Shown: positions 12,101 through 25,515, numbered from the stretch's first letter. The stretch is 64,000 bases of DNA from Kryptolebias marmoratus (GCF_001649575.2 NC_051443.1:19304537-19368536), one strand, 5' to 3'. A program made the numbers and translations. Notes: generated from the sequence alone by a model not told the origin.

Positions 12101-15100
12101 CCTTTTGTTTTGTCCAACTGTCATTTCATTACAGTTATGAGTCGAGCACTAAATTAACCCTTTTGCATTTATGTGGCCTCCATAACTTTATTACAGTTTA
12201 CAAATTGTACCACTAAATGTTTCTAAATTCTACATCTTGGAGATTTAAAGTAGTATCTCACTGGGCTGCAACTGTTTGAGACTAGCTGGCGACTCAAACT
12301 GAACTCCAAATTGCAAGAAAATACATAAACTTTGAGCTGCAGTCTCGCTGAACTCAGAGAATTTGCACGTGGCTGCGTTTTGCTTGACAAGTTTTTGGAA
12401 AATCACAGCTTATTTTTATTGCACGGCTTGCAGAATTGTATTCCAGGGCGTGCACGTTATTTTTTTGCCCTCCTCTGCCCACATCGTACCTGCGTCAGCA
12501 TGCTTAATCTTGCTTCTCGAGTTCAATTAACTTGAGTTAGTTTGACTTCATTAGTTTAACAGTTACACAACTTTTAACTGCATAAAAATAATTAATTGTT
12601 TTAAAGCAGCCTGGACATTAAGGCAAGTTTGTTCACTTTCTGAAAGGAACTCTTAGACTGAAGAATTGCCTCTTTTTTTTGTAAAACCCAATTTTCATTA
12701 AAAAAAAAATGGCAGATAAGTACTATTTATTTTTACATATTTATGAATTTTCTACAAAAACAGACATGTTTTAGACTCCAGAAAACCTTGTCTACAAAAA
12801 CTGGACAATACCACACATAAGAGCATCATCATCGGCCAAACAGTCAGTCACAACAGAAGTTAATAGAAACTTGAAGCTTATGCGTTGAATACAGGAAAAT
12901 CATTAATGTTTATATATTTTTTTGCTGTTTTCCATGAAATGACAAAACTTAGTTACAGAAGTTACCCAGTTCTATTCAACATTGTTTGCTAGTTACTGCT
13001 AAACACAGCAAATATATGAAAATAATAGGATTCAGTTTCATTAGATTTTAAGATTCCCGTTTAAATAAGAGTAATTGAAACAATCCCCAATGATTTTTAC
13101 CCATTTACAGATCTTAATATTCTAAATTCTTATTCTGAAGTATTTAGATTCTTTAGATGACGGCCATGAAAACTGAAATTATGTTTTTGAAAGATTTCTA
13201 GATTCATTTAATTTTCTTTGTGCCTCCACATTTTGGTCGATAGATTGATTCACTCCTGCTCCCTCCTCACAAATTAATTTTCAAACTTGGGTTGTTCATA
13301 TAAATGTTAAATCGTCAAGCTGAAATTAGCTCCTTAAACAACGCGTCTGATGGCTGGAACGCATACTGTATACGAGCTTGAGCCAAAGCGGTAGTGCTGC
13401 TAAGATAAATCATGTTTAGTCTTAAATGAAGCCTAAGCTGTAAAGATTAATCTAAGGCTGTAAAATGTGAAAAATCTTATTAACATTGTTCCGAGCGGAG
13501 ACTGATTTACTTTAAAGTTTAATCCCAAAGAAAGCTCCAACAAAACAAACACGACTTGTGAGAACGACACTCAGTCTGGTCTGTAGATCTTACTTATAAT
13601 GAGGCGACATTTTGGCATCGCAGTTTTACAACTCGCCTCCTGGCCAACTAACACACACACACACACACACACACCAACCCTACAATCACACATACAAACT
13701 GACTGTCCTTGTTGTTGACGCTGACCCTGTCCATCTGTCTCCTTATGACCGTGGGTCTTTCTTCAACTTTGTGACGCTCTCTCGTTCTGTGAGTACGGAG
13801 TGTGTGTCAGAGTCTAAATGTATCGGCTGGTGGAATCGTTACTCCGAGGACTTGTGCATCTTTTATTCTTCTGCAGAGCTTTGACTGGGTTTCGCTTCAC
13901 TGTTTGCATGCTGTCTGCGTTGAGTTTGTGGTTGTAGTTTTTTGTTGGGTTTTTTTTTTTGTTTTATCTCCATCCCCATTGTCTCAGTGTTTCAGTGTTT
14001 GATGAAAAATAAATGACCTGTTAATAAGAGTTTAATTGTGCGTTTGATGCCTTATTTTTCCTCCTTAACGGGGGAGAAAACAACTGTTCTCTTGTTTCTC
14101 AGGTGAAACTGTGAATCTGACTTGTTCTCTCTTATTCCATGCTCCCTTTTCTTCATCAACTCCTCTTTAAAAATACTTTATTAAAAAATAAAAAGTCTTC
14201 ATTTTAAACAAGAACAGTTGACAGGCTACGGCTCTTTAGTGAACATCAAAATGGTTTCCAGATTGTCCTCTACAAAGATTTTTGGCACTTTGTTTACTGA
14301 GTTTGTTCATCTATATGAAAAAAGTCAAGTCATTATTTTTATTATAATTATTACAAACAAGCACATAATAGCTGTATAAAAACTGTCACAAGATGTAATA
14401 GAAGAAAGAACCTAAATACAGACCTTTCTCAGGGTGCGATGAAAACCAACCACCTAATTAAAGATAAAAAACAACTTATTTTTTTCTTTTTTCCACACTT
14501 TTCTGACTCAACTTCTTGTTTTCTATCATCCCTCTTGCTTCAGATCCCTCTCTGTACATCCCATTAGCTCAAACCTTGATGACTATTCTCTTCCAGGTGG
14601 AGACCTGCAGACCTCCAGTGGGACCCTGGAGGAAGGGGGTCTTGATGAGGCCATAGACTGGGAGGAGGAGAAAGAGATGGAGAGGCTGGCCTGCGAGGGG
14701 GACGACTTTGTTCCTCCCAAAATCATGGTATGTATTCAGTGTTCAGATTTATACATTCAGATTTATTATTATTCAAATCCAATTAACTGCAAGTGGAGGA
14801 TTAGATGGGGAATCAGATTTAACTGTGCGACTTATTACTGCAGTAAATGATCAGTTTTCCAATTAAAATTGTATCAGGATGGTCGCTTGCACCAATGACT
14901 CACAATATTTATTAAATAAAACAGTTGATCCATAAAGTCATGTGGTGAACCGTTACATTGTGAGCACACCCGAAGAGCTGCAAAAACGTCCAGTCACTTA
15001 TTTGCCTTTACATACAAACAGAAAGTCCCATTCTTAGTCACATTACCAACAATTAGCTCCTGGTAAACATATTAAAATGTGCTTCTGTTCACTAACAACA

Positions 15101-18100
15101 AAATTACAAGAGAAATAAAGCTGTGTTCCTGGTTTGTTTAAATTTAACTTAAAATATGACAGTACCCAGCTTTTGGCGTGGCAAATCTGGGTTCAGTTTT
15201 TACATTAAAACAGTTTATAGGCTTTTAGTTTCAACATCACTTACTGTGTACACATACAAAAATTTATTAAAACACCACAAACTATAACAATACCTTGTTC
15301 CTGCTGTCAGCCAGGAGCTTAATAGGACATTATTATCTGTACTTTCACCATTTACTTTCCTAAAGGTTTTCCCCTTCTGCTGATGCTGTTCACTTAAAAG
15401 TAAAAAGTTTTTAAAAATAAAACTAAACCTAATTTCAAAAACGTCTGAACAAGACTGGGTCATTTACAAAAAGTGTTTCTTCAAAGTGGCCTAATGTATT
15501 TATTTTGTAAGACAATGCAAATGAGGAATAAAAAAAAGGAAAAAGTTGTAAAAAGTTTTTCTTTTCTTTTTTTTAATTTAGAAGAAAATAGGTTTAACTT
15601 CTAGCTGGCTCACCAGTTTTACAGGCTTCAGACTGTGTTGTAATCTGGATCTCTCACTGAGCGTAGCAACAATGATACTTATATTTCTTATCTCAACGGC
15701 AGGAGTAAGAGAAAATATTACACTCTTGAACAGACATTATCTGAGCATCTTTTCATAATATTGGTAGACATTTTATCTCCAAGCTAGGTTTCTCTGGATT
15801 ACTGTGGCCCAGACTAACCACATCATTGATAATCGTGATACTTTATTTGTAATTTTCGGTCTCTACACTCTGAATCTTCAAACATATGTTCGAACAATCT
15901 GTAGACAGGGTCTGATAAAAGGTAACATTGCTTATAATAAACTTTTTACACCATTTTAAGGACAAGCATCATAAGTCGGAGATACAATAAATGCAATATA
16001 ATTACAAAACTGTCAAAATAAAACATCCCACATCCACATTTTTGTTTTAGAGGTTCTAAACAGCCAGATATGTGTGTATTATAATAAAGTGGATGTTCCC
16101 TGAATGTGTTATTTCAGATACGCGTTTAGTACTGTGTCACACAATTTTGAGTAATGTCGGGGGGAAAAAAAGGAAGAAATAAATACGGAAATAGGAAAAT
16201 TAGTGTCACAGAAAAGATTTAATATGTTTTTTTTGTGCATAAAAAGGCAGAGTAAACAGATTTAGAGATTCAGCACCAGACTTGGGCTTTTTAAAGCAGG
16301 AGATAAGGCCGTGGACAGAGCAGTGCTGCGTAGTTCTCACATCTGCTGAAGGAAAAGCTCATCTAAAATGTCTATTCAACAAGCAGAAAAGGGTTTGTTG
16401 TTTTTTATTTGTAGCTGTGGAGGTCAAGTTCAGGCTGAGCTTATTTAAATTCACATAATTCACAGTCCACAGTGAGGTCGTGACTTGGCAGAGTCACTTC
16501 TCATCTGAAGGCACAATCCATCCATCATTACATGCAATACATAAACAGTTTTAAAAGCAAACAGTCCTGAAATGGGTCAGAAGTACACAGGAGGGATTTA
16601 AAAAGTCACTACTAAATGAAAATACCACTTTAAAACAAAAATATTTCATAGATGATACACTAAATAAGCTAACTGTGTGTGTTTTGTCTCTTAAAATGTA
16701 ATATTTTTAGAATTGTACATTCCACTTTTTAAAAAAAAGGGAGCGTTTGAACACAATCATTTTGCTTTTTCCCCTTGCTCAGATTTTTCCAAGTTATTAA
16801 CTTTCATCCATTTTTTGGATCCAGACTCCTAAATCTCTTCTCCTCTTTCTTTTTCTTCCTGCGTCCCCCACAGCTGATCTCCTCTAAGGTTCCCAAGGCA
16901 GAGTACGTTCCCACCATAATCCGCAGGGACGATCCGTCCATCATCCCCATCCTCTACGTGAGTCGGACACATTAATGCTTTGTGCACATGCACACATCAC
17001 AAAACACAATCAATCATTTACAAGCTCTTTTCTGATAAAGGTCTTTTTTCCCCAAGTTTTTGCTAAAATGTCTTCTCTTTTAGGACCACGAACATGCAAC
17101 CTTTGATGATATTTTGGGTAAGTTTTATTGTTAATAGCGTTTTTGCATTGCCTCTTATAAAGCGAATAAAAAATGTATAAAGTATTTACAGAACTGTGCA
17201 AAAGTCTTGACTCGTCCTTCTCTTTTACTTCCAAGGAGCCAAACTTTGTTAGAATCTTTCCAATATGACTTTCAGATACTTTTCCTCTGCTGTGTACTGT
17301 TTTGTAGCCCTGACGCTGCTGCTTTTGTCCTCTGTTTCTTTTATTTATACACACATTGCACAATATGCAGTAATGTTCAGGAGGCAAGGACCAGACAGAA
17401 AGAAACTATGAAAGACCTTCAGAAAGACCGGAGAACTATTGAGCAAGACCACTTTACAAGATTGCAAGAAAGTCTGGCTGTTTGGAAGCAACGTGAAAAT
17501 CAATTAGGGGTGATTTAAAACTTGTGCACAGTGATGTAGTATACACTGTATATGAAAAATGATATGACAAATGACAGGAACCATGTTCAGGAAACTTAAG
17601 CTGAACATAAAGGGCCAATGTCTCCAAACTGCAGCTCTTTGGTCCCTCTGCAGTCACCCTTCGTAGCGCTAACCAACAACAGGAAAGACTAGTTTTAGCC
17701 ATTTTCATGACTAGTTTTTCACAAATTTGTGAATGATACTACTAATTAAAGACATCAAATGTATTAATCTGATAATGCAAGTAGTTTGTTAGCCTGTTAA
17801 ACCACTTCAACGTTCAGCCCCACAGTGATTTTCCTCTCAGTTCTACCAGAAAACTAATATTTGTTGAATTCTTTTAAAATAGAAAGTGCAGTTTTTGAAA
17901 CCCATCACAGATTACGAGTCATTAAAATAAGGCATTCTGCACAAATAACTCTACTTGATAATAAGAATTAGAAGTAAAAGTTTACCTTTGATTTACAATC
18001 AATAAAGTTGAAATAAATAGGGTGTCTGTTTTTAGTTTTAAATAATTCATTGTCCCAATAAAGTATCCAACAAACAGGTCTAATTATTATATTTACTTTA

Positions 18101-21100
18101 ACTTATTATTTCAAAATGAGATAGTTATATTTTTAATTTTCACGAATCTAAAGACACATATTGTAGGCCTGCATGGTTCAATGTTTAAAATTGATCGAAG
18201 GGAATATGAACGTTAAAATGCAGCAGCCCCCCTGTGATCTTAAACAGGAAAAAGCAAACTGCACTCTGATATTAAAGATCAGAAAATTAAATCAGTGATA
18301 AACTTCACATTTAATAAAGACTTTAGATAGGAACAAGGCTTTCGCTCATGAACGTGTAATTAGATGACAGTTTTAAAATGAGTGTCTGCGTTGTTAAAGT
18401 GTTGCTGCTAACCAACAATTCTACAACAAAGCGAACATGAAGGAGTTGAAAGAACCATTTGAAATCTTTATTTACACATGCAAATGTAGTAATTTTCTCT
18501 GACATTCATTGATCTAATTTATATTACTGTGACACCAGCTACTGCCCTAACTTGATGTCACATTTAATTGAAACTCACACCTTTGGCCGGTGTTTGTTTT
18601 CACTGTCTTTCATCACACTTCAGCTCCCTCCAGACGATCTGTTTAAGCACGCGTCTCCTTCTCGCTGCACAGTGCTTTTATTTTTGTTTCGTTTTAACTC
18701 TCTCGATCTCTGTCGTTCACATCAATCCCTCTCTTTTTCTGGGCCCCAGAGGAAATCGATAAGAAGCTCACAGCATACAGGAGAGGAAGCAAGTTCTGGA
18801 GGATGCTTATTTTTTGTCAGGTGAGAAAAGGAAAACACAAATCGTACCGAATCTCATAGAACCAAGTGAACATAATAACCTGCTGCACTGAACTGCATGT
18901 ATTATATGTTGACATTTTTGGGTCTGTTAAATAGGGCGGACCTGGTCATTTGTATTTACTGAAGAATAAAGTGGCAACCTTTGCTAAAGTGGAAAAGGAG
19001 GAAGACATGAGCCAGTAAGTCGTTTTTACTTCTGGGTCTATTTCTGCTGCCTGAAGTCGCATAAATTCACATTTATTTTTAATGACTTTTAATGCAAAAA
19101 CATGTGATAACGCTGAATATGGAAATGAAGCTCACTTTCTTACAGCCTGGACCATGACTTTTGGGGGAACAAATTTATATTTACACATCTTGAAAAAATA
19201 GTTTAAATTAGGCAGTTGGGGCAGCTTAATGTAATGTCATTTTAATTTTCTTCCTATGTATTTTTTTTTTTAAATGTATGCTTTTCTACATTCTGAGGAA
19301 ACAGAATCCTGAAAGTGGTTTTATTTTTCTGTTCAGATTCTGGAAGAGACTGAGTCGTTTTATGAGTAAAATCAACCCAGAGCCAAATGTGATCCACATC
19401 ATGGGATGCTACGTTCTGGGGAACCCCAATGGAGAAAAGGTATTTAAATACTAAAACAAACCCAAACACCTTAAACTGCCTCACTGTTGGACTTTCAATG
19501 AGAAGATTTCACCAAACAAGAATGAAAAAACACTGAAGCTCATAGTGGGCGCTGCCACAGTTTCTAACCGTGCTCCACAAGGGTCCCAAAGTCGAGTGAA
19601 AATATCAGTAAGTGTCAGAGAAAGTGCTCAGACTGTAGGGAAATTCAGTGTGATTTGGTGGTGTGTCAGGCTAAACAATGGGAGATTAAACATGTTGCCT
19701 CTCAGCAAGAAAGTTGCAGGTTCCAATCTCAGTTGGTTTTGGAACTGGTTAAATCTCCTCCATGATGGGGTATTTCTTAAAGCAGGGGTCCCTGACCACT
19801 GGGCCAAGAACCAGCACCAGTCCACGGACCATTTGGTACCTGGCTGCTCAAAAATAATAAAATTTGTCTTAAAAAATTAATCTAAATAATTTTTTTTATG
19901 TTCTGCTGAGAAATGGTTGCTTCTGCTCGTGCCTTTTTCCTGCACTCGACTCAGTCACAGTAATTTTTTCTCCTAACCTACAAGCCAACTCAAGCAAAGA
20001 AATGTGTAAAAAAAGAACTTGTTTCCTCACTAGTCCATGGGAAAATTGTCACGTATGAAACCAGGAGGGTCGCTCCATTAAATCATTACATTACCGTAAA
20101 CTATTATTTTTAAAATTAGGATTTTAAGATTGTTTCAAATCTGATTTAATAACTCATTTCCCCCACATTTTATTCCTTGGTGCCTTTTTACATTTATTCT
20201 CCCTGCGTCTAGCTGCTCTTCCTGTCTGTCTGATAATCAGCATGCTATCCATCGAGCTGTTTCTTCCTCCACCTGTCTGACTGTTATCTATGTCTGAGTA
20301 ATGTTACTGCATATAGTTGAGTAGCACAGACGCCAAATGATGCTGCACTTCTATAAACTTGATGTGAACAAACATTAAGACCCACAGTGACACACGTACC
20401 GGGAAAAGAAAAAAAAAAAAAAGCAGGCACAATCTGGCACTCGCAGACACAACCCCTCACCAGCGGTGTTTGTCTGACCCGGCTTGTCTGTTCCTGTCAT
20501 GTCTGCCAAACAATCCTTTGTTATATAAAGTGCTTCTCTCCGGGGTTGATGGACAGAATGCAGAACAGACTGCACATCAGTGAATTCTGCACCTAGACAG
20601 ACAGACAGATGCCAACACATATCTTTGTTTGAAAAGAATTTTAAAAAAAGTCAAGATAACAGAACAAGCATATGCATTATATTGTCAAAGGTATTCACTC
20701 ACCCATCCAAATCATTGAATTCAGGTGTTCCTAATCCCTTCCATGGCCACAGGTGTAAAAAAAAGTCAAGTACCTGGGCATGCAGACTGCTACGACAAAC
20801 ATTTGTGAAAGAATGGGTCGCTCTTAGGAGCTCGATGAATTCCAGCGTGGTGCCATGATAGGATGCCACCTGTGCAATAAGTCCACAATCGGCTGTTAGT
20901 GGTTTTATAACAAAGTGGAAACGATTGGGAACGACAGCAACTCGGCCAGCAGCTGCATCCAAGCCTTACATCACCAAGAGCAATGCCAAGCGTCTCATGC
21001 AGTGTAAAGCACGAGTTCGGACAAGTCAGTTTTTCAGGAGTTGGGCTCGGATGCTTAGTTCCAGTAAAAGAAACTCTTAATGCTTCAGCGTACCGAGACA

Positions 21101-24100
21101 TTTTGGACAGTTTAATGCTCCCAGCTTTGTGGGAACAGTTTGGGGATGACCCCTTCCTGTTCCAACAGGACTGCACACCAGTGCACAAAGCAAGGTCCAT
21201 CAAGACATGGATGAGTGAGTTTGGTGTGGAAGAACTTGACTGACCTGCACAGAGTCCTGACCTCAACCTGACAGAACACCTTTGGGATGAATTAGAGCAG
21301 AGACTGAGAGGCAGTCAGCACATCAGTGTCTGACCTCACAGACGAGTTTCTGGAAGAATGGTCAAAAATTCCCATAAACACTCCTAAACCTGTGGAAAGT
21401 CTTCCCAGAACAGTTGAAGCTGTTATAGCTGCAAAGAGTGGACCAACAATATAATAAACCCCATGGATTAAGAATGAGATGTCACTCAAGTTCATATGTG
21501 TGTGAAGGGAGGAGAGTGAATACTTTTGGCACAATCAAATTTTTCTTTGTTTTTCAAGGATTTGGCTCAATTTAAACTACATCTTAGTGTTTTATTCCAA
21601 ACTCAAGGGGACAACAACAGCAAGAGTTTGATTTTAATTAAGTTACATGTTGAGCTTTAGGATCCAGATTTTAAATGAAAGTCACATTTTGTAAACTGCC
21701 CATTATGATGCATGTATTCATATACATAAATTTACAGGAAGCAAATGAAACCAAACCCTTTGTGTGAAAAAAAAACAACCTGAAAGCACAAAGAAAGCTG
21801 ATTTTTGTAATGTTAAATAAATTAAATTCTGATAATACGTTGTTTTAATTTATGAAAAATGTGGTATTGTCGCATTAACTTTTTTGGTTTTACAGGAAAG
21901 TAGAATTCCTTGAAGGAATGGATTTCACCCTTTGCGAAGGTTTGAAACAAAGATCTGTTGGGGGTGGCCAAATCTTAGCTCTATATTTGAGTTAAAGCCA
22001 TTTTAAAGTTTGCTAAGGGTGATTAGCTGTGGTAGCCATCTTCAATCAGGTTGATGCCAAACATTAATCAGTTGTAGATGTGTATCTAATGCTTCATTAA
22101 TTTCATTAAAATACATCCTGTGGCTCATGAGATATTTTGACAGACAGACAAGGTTGACCATAAGAGATAATGTCAAAGTTCTAAACTAAGATCTTGTGCA
22201 ATATTGTGGTGCTTGGAGTATATGTTGGGGCTTACTCTTAGTTACGACCACACCAAAATTGATCTCAATATCTCCAAAATTGAGTTTAAGCCAGTTTTGT
22301 ATTGACTAATGTTAAATCAGTCTGACTCCAAAAGCCAATCAGTTGTAGATGTACATCTGACGATTACTTCTTGAGAGTTTCGATTAATTCTTTCCAGTTG
22401 TTAGTGAGCTGTTTTGATAACAGACAAACAATTTCACATAAAAAGAGAACATGATCACCCTCCTTTCATCCTCCTGTCCACAGTGAACATAAGGATGGAG
22501 AGAAGGTCAGAGTGTCTGTGTGCCGCTGTTTTTAAGTGATGTCAAACATAAAGAGATCCTTTAATGTGTTTTTTTAGCTTGTGTTGGCTAAATAAAAATC
22601 CTTCTATCTTCTAATGTCACGGCATCAACAGTGATTAACCGGACGAGCAGGAAACTACCCAACATGCACCTCGTTTACCTTGGATTAGTTATTAGCCTCC
22701 AGCTTGTTTTGCACTACAGACAAGCCACTTCTCCTCCACCTCCTTAAACAATCTCCTCCCATCTAACCACCATCTTTTATCTCTTTTAAAAGACTCCCAG
22801 CACAGCACAGCCAACACAAGGGCAGCGCCTCCAATTCAGAATCATAAATAATCAAAAGAAAACCCTTTTGCTATTTGATTCCCCTGATATTGGGGTCCCT
22901 TTGTGACAACAAAATGCAAGTTTTGAATCCAATTTGTCCAGTATCACATTTCTGTTTCTCTCTGCTATCGACTGAAGAGTAAAGCTGTCGGAGGTGTTTT
23001 ACAGATCACTTTATGTCGACTCATAAAAGCTAAAGAGTCAAATCAACATCTTTTACATTTCTTGTTTTGTTTTTTTTAGTTTCCAGTGTTGATTTGTCTC
23101 TCAGGCGGTAACAAGCTAAACTCATTGTGTGTGTTGTATCTGAAAACACAGGCTCCTCTGTTGTAAGCGTATCCAAGTGAAGTACGCTTAATTAGCGCTT
23201 GCTTTCTTATCTCCTCCCAACAGCTGTTCCAGAAATTGAAGAATCTGATGAGGCCTTATTCTGTTGAGTTTGAGTCACCGCTGGAGCTGTCTGCGCAAGG
23301 TGGGCCCCAGAACACCCCAACAAACACACACACACACACACACTCAGACAGGCAGATCGCAGGGACACGCACACATTTATGCAAACATGTACACAAGTTC
23401 CATTCAGTGCTGAAAAATATAAGAGGAATTTGTAAAACTTAAAAAAAATTTTTTTTGAAGAATGGAAAATATCTATAATTTAACTTCCTTTTGATTTCAA
23501 ATCGCCTCATATTCCTCTTGAATATTCACTTGCTTTAGTCCTCATGCTTCTCTAACGATGTCTGAAGGGGATAGTTCAGATCTTTTAATGTGGCGTTCTA
23601 TGGGAAGCTTATAAACAAATAATATCTAACTTGTTTCAGATAGCTTTTTAAATGGCTTCACTTTAGAAAAATGGAGTTTAATTCCGACAAGCAGCTAAAG
23701 TGGATTGCCGCCGACTTAAAACAACCAATCTCCAAAATGTCACGTAGGTTCTTACAAACTTTATTTTATCAACATTTACACTGCTTTCAACTTTTAATTA
23801 TGGTGTTGTTTACATGTGCAAACAGCAGCAGTTAGCTGTAGCGCCTTCAGCGCATAGATCATAATATTCCTGACAGAATAACTGCGTGATGGGAAATTAA
23901 TGATGCTGTAAAAGTTTGTAAAATAAAATAATAAAAAATAGCTTGCCTAAACGTTAGACTACAACAGTAACAGACACAAACACAACTATTTCTATGTATT
24001 TAATCAGTCTGGATCAGAATACAAACTTATGTCTTATTGTATTTCCATCTCATTTCTCTTTCAAGGCAAAGAAATGATCGAGATGTATTTTGATTTCCGC

Positions 24101-24163
24101 CTCTACCGCCTTTGGAAGACACGGCAACACTCCAAACTCTTGGACTACGAGGATTTTTTGTGA
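830..24163 (+). CDS. madd: MADD (DENN/MADD Rab3 GEF), C-terminal part, 13 exons, 5' end outside window
   Basis: MADD is a cytoplasmic guanine-nucleotide exchange factor for Rab3 that also binds TNF receptor 1; the N-terminal DENN part lies left of the window. Coding exons: 830-896, 2607-2612, 4930-4998, 9213-9265, 11430-11519, 14597-14727, 16874-16957, 17084-17117, 18750-18820, 18935-19014, 19337-19439, 23224-23299, 24066-24163 (TGA 24161-24163). All junctions are GT-AG and phases agree; about 319 codons are present. Recognisable MADD blocks are [89 protein letters not shown] and [10 protein letters not shown]. From memory, the death domain of mammalian MADD lies in the first half of this stretch. 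The tail ends YEDFL where I recall FDDVL in mammals. Recognition is from memory of the family; a madd paralogue rather than the orthologue is possible. Confidence 0.9.
1371..1955. repeat. Interspersed repeat, opposed copies
   Basis: A reverse-oriented copy at about 1371-1610 ends in the near-palindrome around GCATTCCTACAAGGAATGC. It is followed by a partial forward copy at 1815-1955 carrying TTTCATTAAAATCCATC and ATATTTTGCTAACAG. The family also occurs at 6.5-8.5, 21.9, 28.0, 29.6, 46.3, 56.2, 59.5 and 60.2 kb. I cannot name it. Confidence 0.7.
2607..2612 (+). CDS. madd: madd 6-nt microexon (GATATC) encoding Ile-Ser
   Basis: The six bases GATATC are flanked by acceptor aaacag (2601-2606) and donor gtgagt (2613-2618). 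A pyrimidine-rich tract with a TGC lies at about 2555-2580, as is typical upstream of neural microexons. The upstream exon ends GC and the downstream exon starts G, so inclusion reads GCG-ATA-TCG (Ala-Ile-Ser) and skipping reads GCG; both keep frame. The residues match the Ile-Ser I recall at this place in mammalian MADD. It is too short for an ORF search; support is the splice sites, the phase and the remembered homology. Splicing itself is not shown. Confidence 0.75.
3085..3126. repeat. (CA)n microsatellite
   Basis: An almost pure CA dinucleotide run with one CCCA interruption, in a madd intron. Confidence 0.95.
4930..4998 (+). CDS. madd: madd 69-nt symmetric exon with IQ-like and basic segment
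   Basis: The acceptor is ctgccag and the donor gtacga. The length is a multiple of three, so the exon can be skipped without a frameshift. It encodes [20 protein letters not shown] then IQ and most of an Arg codon. It supplies the FRGxxxR half of one IQ motif and the first residues of a second, [10 protein letters not shown], completed by the exon at 9213. Mammalian MADD is alternatively spliced in this region, from memory; that this exon is a cassette is an inference from its phase. Confidence 0.85.
6500..8480 (+). repeat. Four forward copies of the interspersed repeat
   Basis: Copies lie at about 6500-6690, 6720-6955, 7860-8205 and 8210-8480. Each ends with a TTTCATTAAAATCCATCCA-like segment, then TTCATGAGATATTTTGCTAA and CAGACA. 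Two adjacent pairs suggest a repeat unit of about 260 bp reiterated inside one element. The third copy begins with GCATTGAAGGAATTC, one end of the family. Confidence 0.72.
9671..10473 (-). mobile_element. Tc1/mariner-like element, decayed, about 0.8 kb
   Basis: Both ends match in inverted orientation: TACAGTAGATTGCAAAAGTA on the left, and the reverse complement of the right end reads TACAATTGGTTGCAAAGGTA. Both continue into TTCACCC. The ends sit on TA, as expected of Tc1/mariner elements. Inside, on the minus strand at 9930-10184, a reading frame carries [20 protein letters not shown] and [11 protein letters not shown], a degraded copy of the catalytic-domain end of Tc1 transposase. It lies in a madd intron and is not functional. 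Confidence 0.85.
11556..11582. repeat. (CA)n microsatellite just after a madd exon
   Basis: A CA run about 40 bp downstream of the donor at 11520, within the intron. GT-rich sequence also precedes the acceptor, at 11376-11405. Confidence 0.9.
13650..13674. repeat. (CA)n microsatellite
   Basis: A short CA run in the madd intron upstream of the exon at 14597. Confidence 0.9.
17187..17538. mobile_element. Tc1/mariner-type MITE, about 350 bp
   Basis: Inverted ends TACAGAACTGTGCAAAAGT (left) and, reverse-complemented, TACATCACTGTGCACAAGT (right) agree at about 15 of 19 positions and begin with TA. It has no intact transposase. It lies in the madd intron between the exons at 17117 and 18750. Confidence 0.75.
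19790..20070. mobile_element. Possible hAT-like non-autonomous element
   Basis: The stretch begins with AGCAGGGGTCCCTGACCACT, followed by text reminiscent of the common fish hAT-derived repeats that start CAGGGGTCCCCAACC. The right end is uncertain. It lies in the madd intron after 19439. Confidence 0.4.
20681..21536 (+). mobile_element. Tc1-like transposon relic with transposase remnant
   Basis: The ends are inverted copies: ATTGTCAAAGGTATTCACTC on the left and GAGTGAATACTTTTGGCACA on the right. Inside, the + frame at 20983-21243 carries [40 protein letters not shown] and, after an in-frame [23 protein letters not shown]. These are Tc1-family DDE transposase blocks. The internal stop and degraded 5' half make it inactive. 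Confidence 0.88.
21895..22440 (+). repeat. Interspersed repeat, two forward copies in tandem
   Basis: Copies lie at about 21895-22150 and 22155-22440. The first opens with the palindrome-like AATTCCTTGAAGGAATGG, one end of the family. Confidence 0.72.
23319..23342. repeat. (CA)n microsatellite
   Basis: A CA run immediately downstream of the madd donor at 23300. Confidence 0.9.
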
Positions 24164-25440
24164 CCGAAACGTCCGAAGAACGAGCCCCGCGGTGCCACGA
24201 GGGCGCTGTAGAAACTGAACGTTGCTCGGGTGGTGTTCTCGGGGCGTCGGCTCCACATAAACAATCGTACCTGCTTGGGCTGAAAGAGGAAGAACGAAGA
24301 TGACGAAGAGACGCAACTCTGATCTTCCTCGTTTTCAAAGTGAAGGTCAGAGATCAACAGAAGAAACCTAAAATCTGTACTCATGCTGGAAAAAAAAAAA
24401 AAAAAAAAAAAGAGGAAAAACCCTGACGGAACGAATCGGATTTTTCTGCCTTTTAAGTTCCCTACAAAAACTGAAAGTTGGAAAAAAAAAATATATATTT
24501 AAAAAAAGATACAATTTTAGTTACACCTTTTGTTGTGTTTTTGGAGCCGATGTGCTTCAGATAAATTGCTGTAACTCATTTTGTCTGTGTGGTTCTGTGT
24601 TTTGACCTGACCTCTCAGAAAGTCTCAGCCCTCTGAGACATGCATATAGATAAATAATCCATACGTTAATGTGTGTATAGTTCACATGAATATATTAGCT
24701 TATTCCTGCAAATGATACTCTATAATGGATCATCCCTTATTTTTTTGATGTGCATTGTTGTGCAGTTTCATATGGGAATATTTTGAGATAACTCAGGTTT
24801 TAGCCATGAAGTAATGAGTCTGTTTGTTCTATGATAATAATATTAATCTAATATTCAATGCCATTGCTTTGGATGAATGTATTATCTCTGTAGAGATCTG
24901 TGTTTGAGGAACTGAATGTTTCCTGGGAAAAAAAAAAGAAAAAAAAAAGCGCTGAGTGTGTGTTTCAAAAAAATCGTGCAATTGTGTGCATTTCCTCCTT
25001 TAAAGCAAAAAGAGTAATCGCCAGCATCCCCACACGTTTCTCTTTGTCATGTACATTCAAACAGCATGACAGTCGAGTATGATTTATGATGTCAAGGGAT
25101 ATAACAGCCATCCAAGGGCTCCTACCACTGCAGTGAAGGAGTTACCCTAATGATCCCTCCTGTTCTTTTGCCAAGGGTTCATGCCACTTAGTTGGGCTCT
25201 GCTGTCTACCTGCCAAACAGGCTTCTCTTAATGGCAGCCAAACGAGCTTCCGCCACCCTCTCACTTCGCTGGGCTGCCATCCTGCGTGAGGACCAGAGCT
25301 CTCAGAGTGGAAGGAAAAGTTGTGAGCAGCTATCTGCCTCCCCTGCCAGGTGTCAGCTTGTTAAAAAAAAGACAAGATGCACCAGGTGTGTGTCTGCTTT
25401 TTAGACTTCTGTACTAGTTGAGCAATCTGGACAGTTTCAG
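24164..25440 (+). other. madd: madd 3' UTR and downstream sequence
   Basis: This follows the TGA at 24161-24163. A 20-base-scale A run (about 24390-24411) lies within it and is probably genomic. I found no convincing AATAAA in the first 1.3 kb, so the mRNA end is not placed. Short open frames here are not supported as genes. Confidence 0.45.
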
Positions 25441-25462
25441 ACTGATTAAGGATGGTCTAGCC

Positions 25463-25463
<1 letters not shown>

Positions 25464-25512
<49 letters not shown>
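25464..25512. repeat. (CA)n microsatellite
   Basis: About 24 CA units, downstream of madd and directly left of the inverted-end element at 25545. Confidence 0.93.

Positions 25513-25515
<3 letters not shown>

Noticed and set aside
20790..21266. 158-aa minus-strand open frame
   Set aside because: It is the antisense shadow of the Tc1-like transposase remnant read on the plus strand.
24390..24411. A-run after the madd stop as a poly(A) tail of a processed copy
   Set aside because: The gene has introns and no AATAAA precedes the run; it is a genomic A tract.
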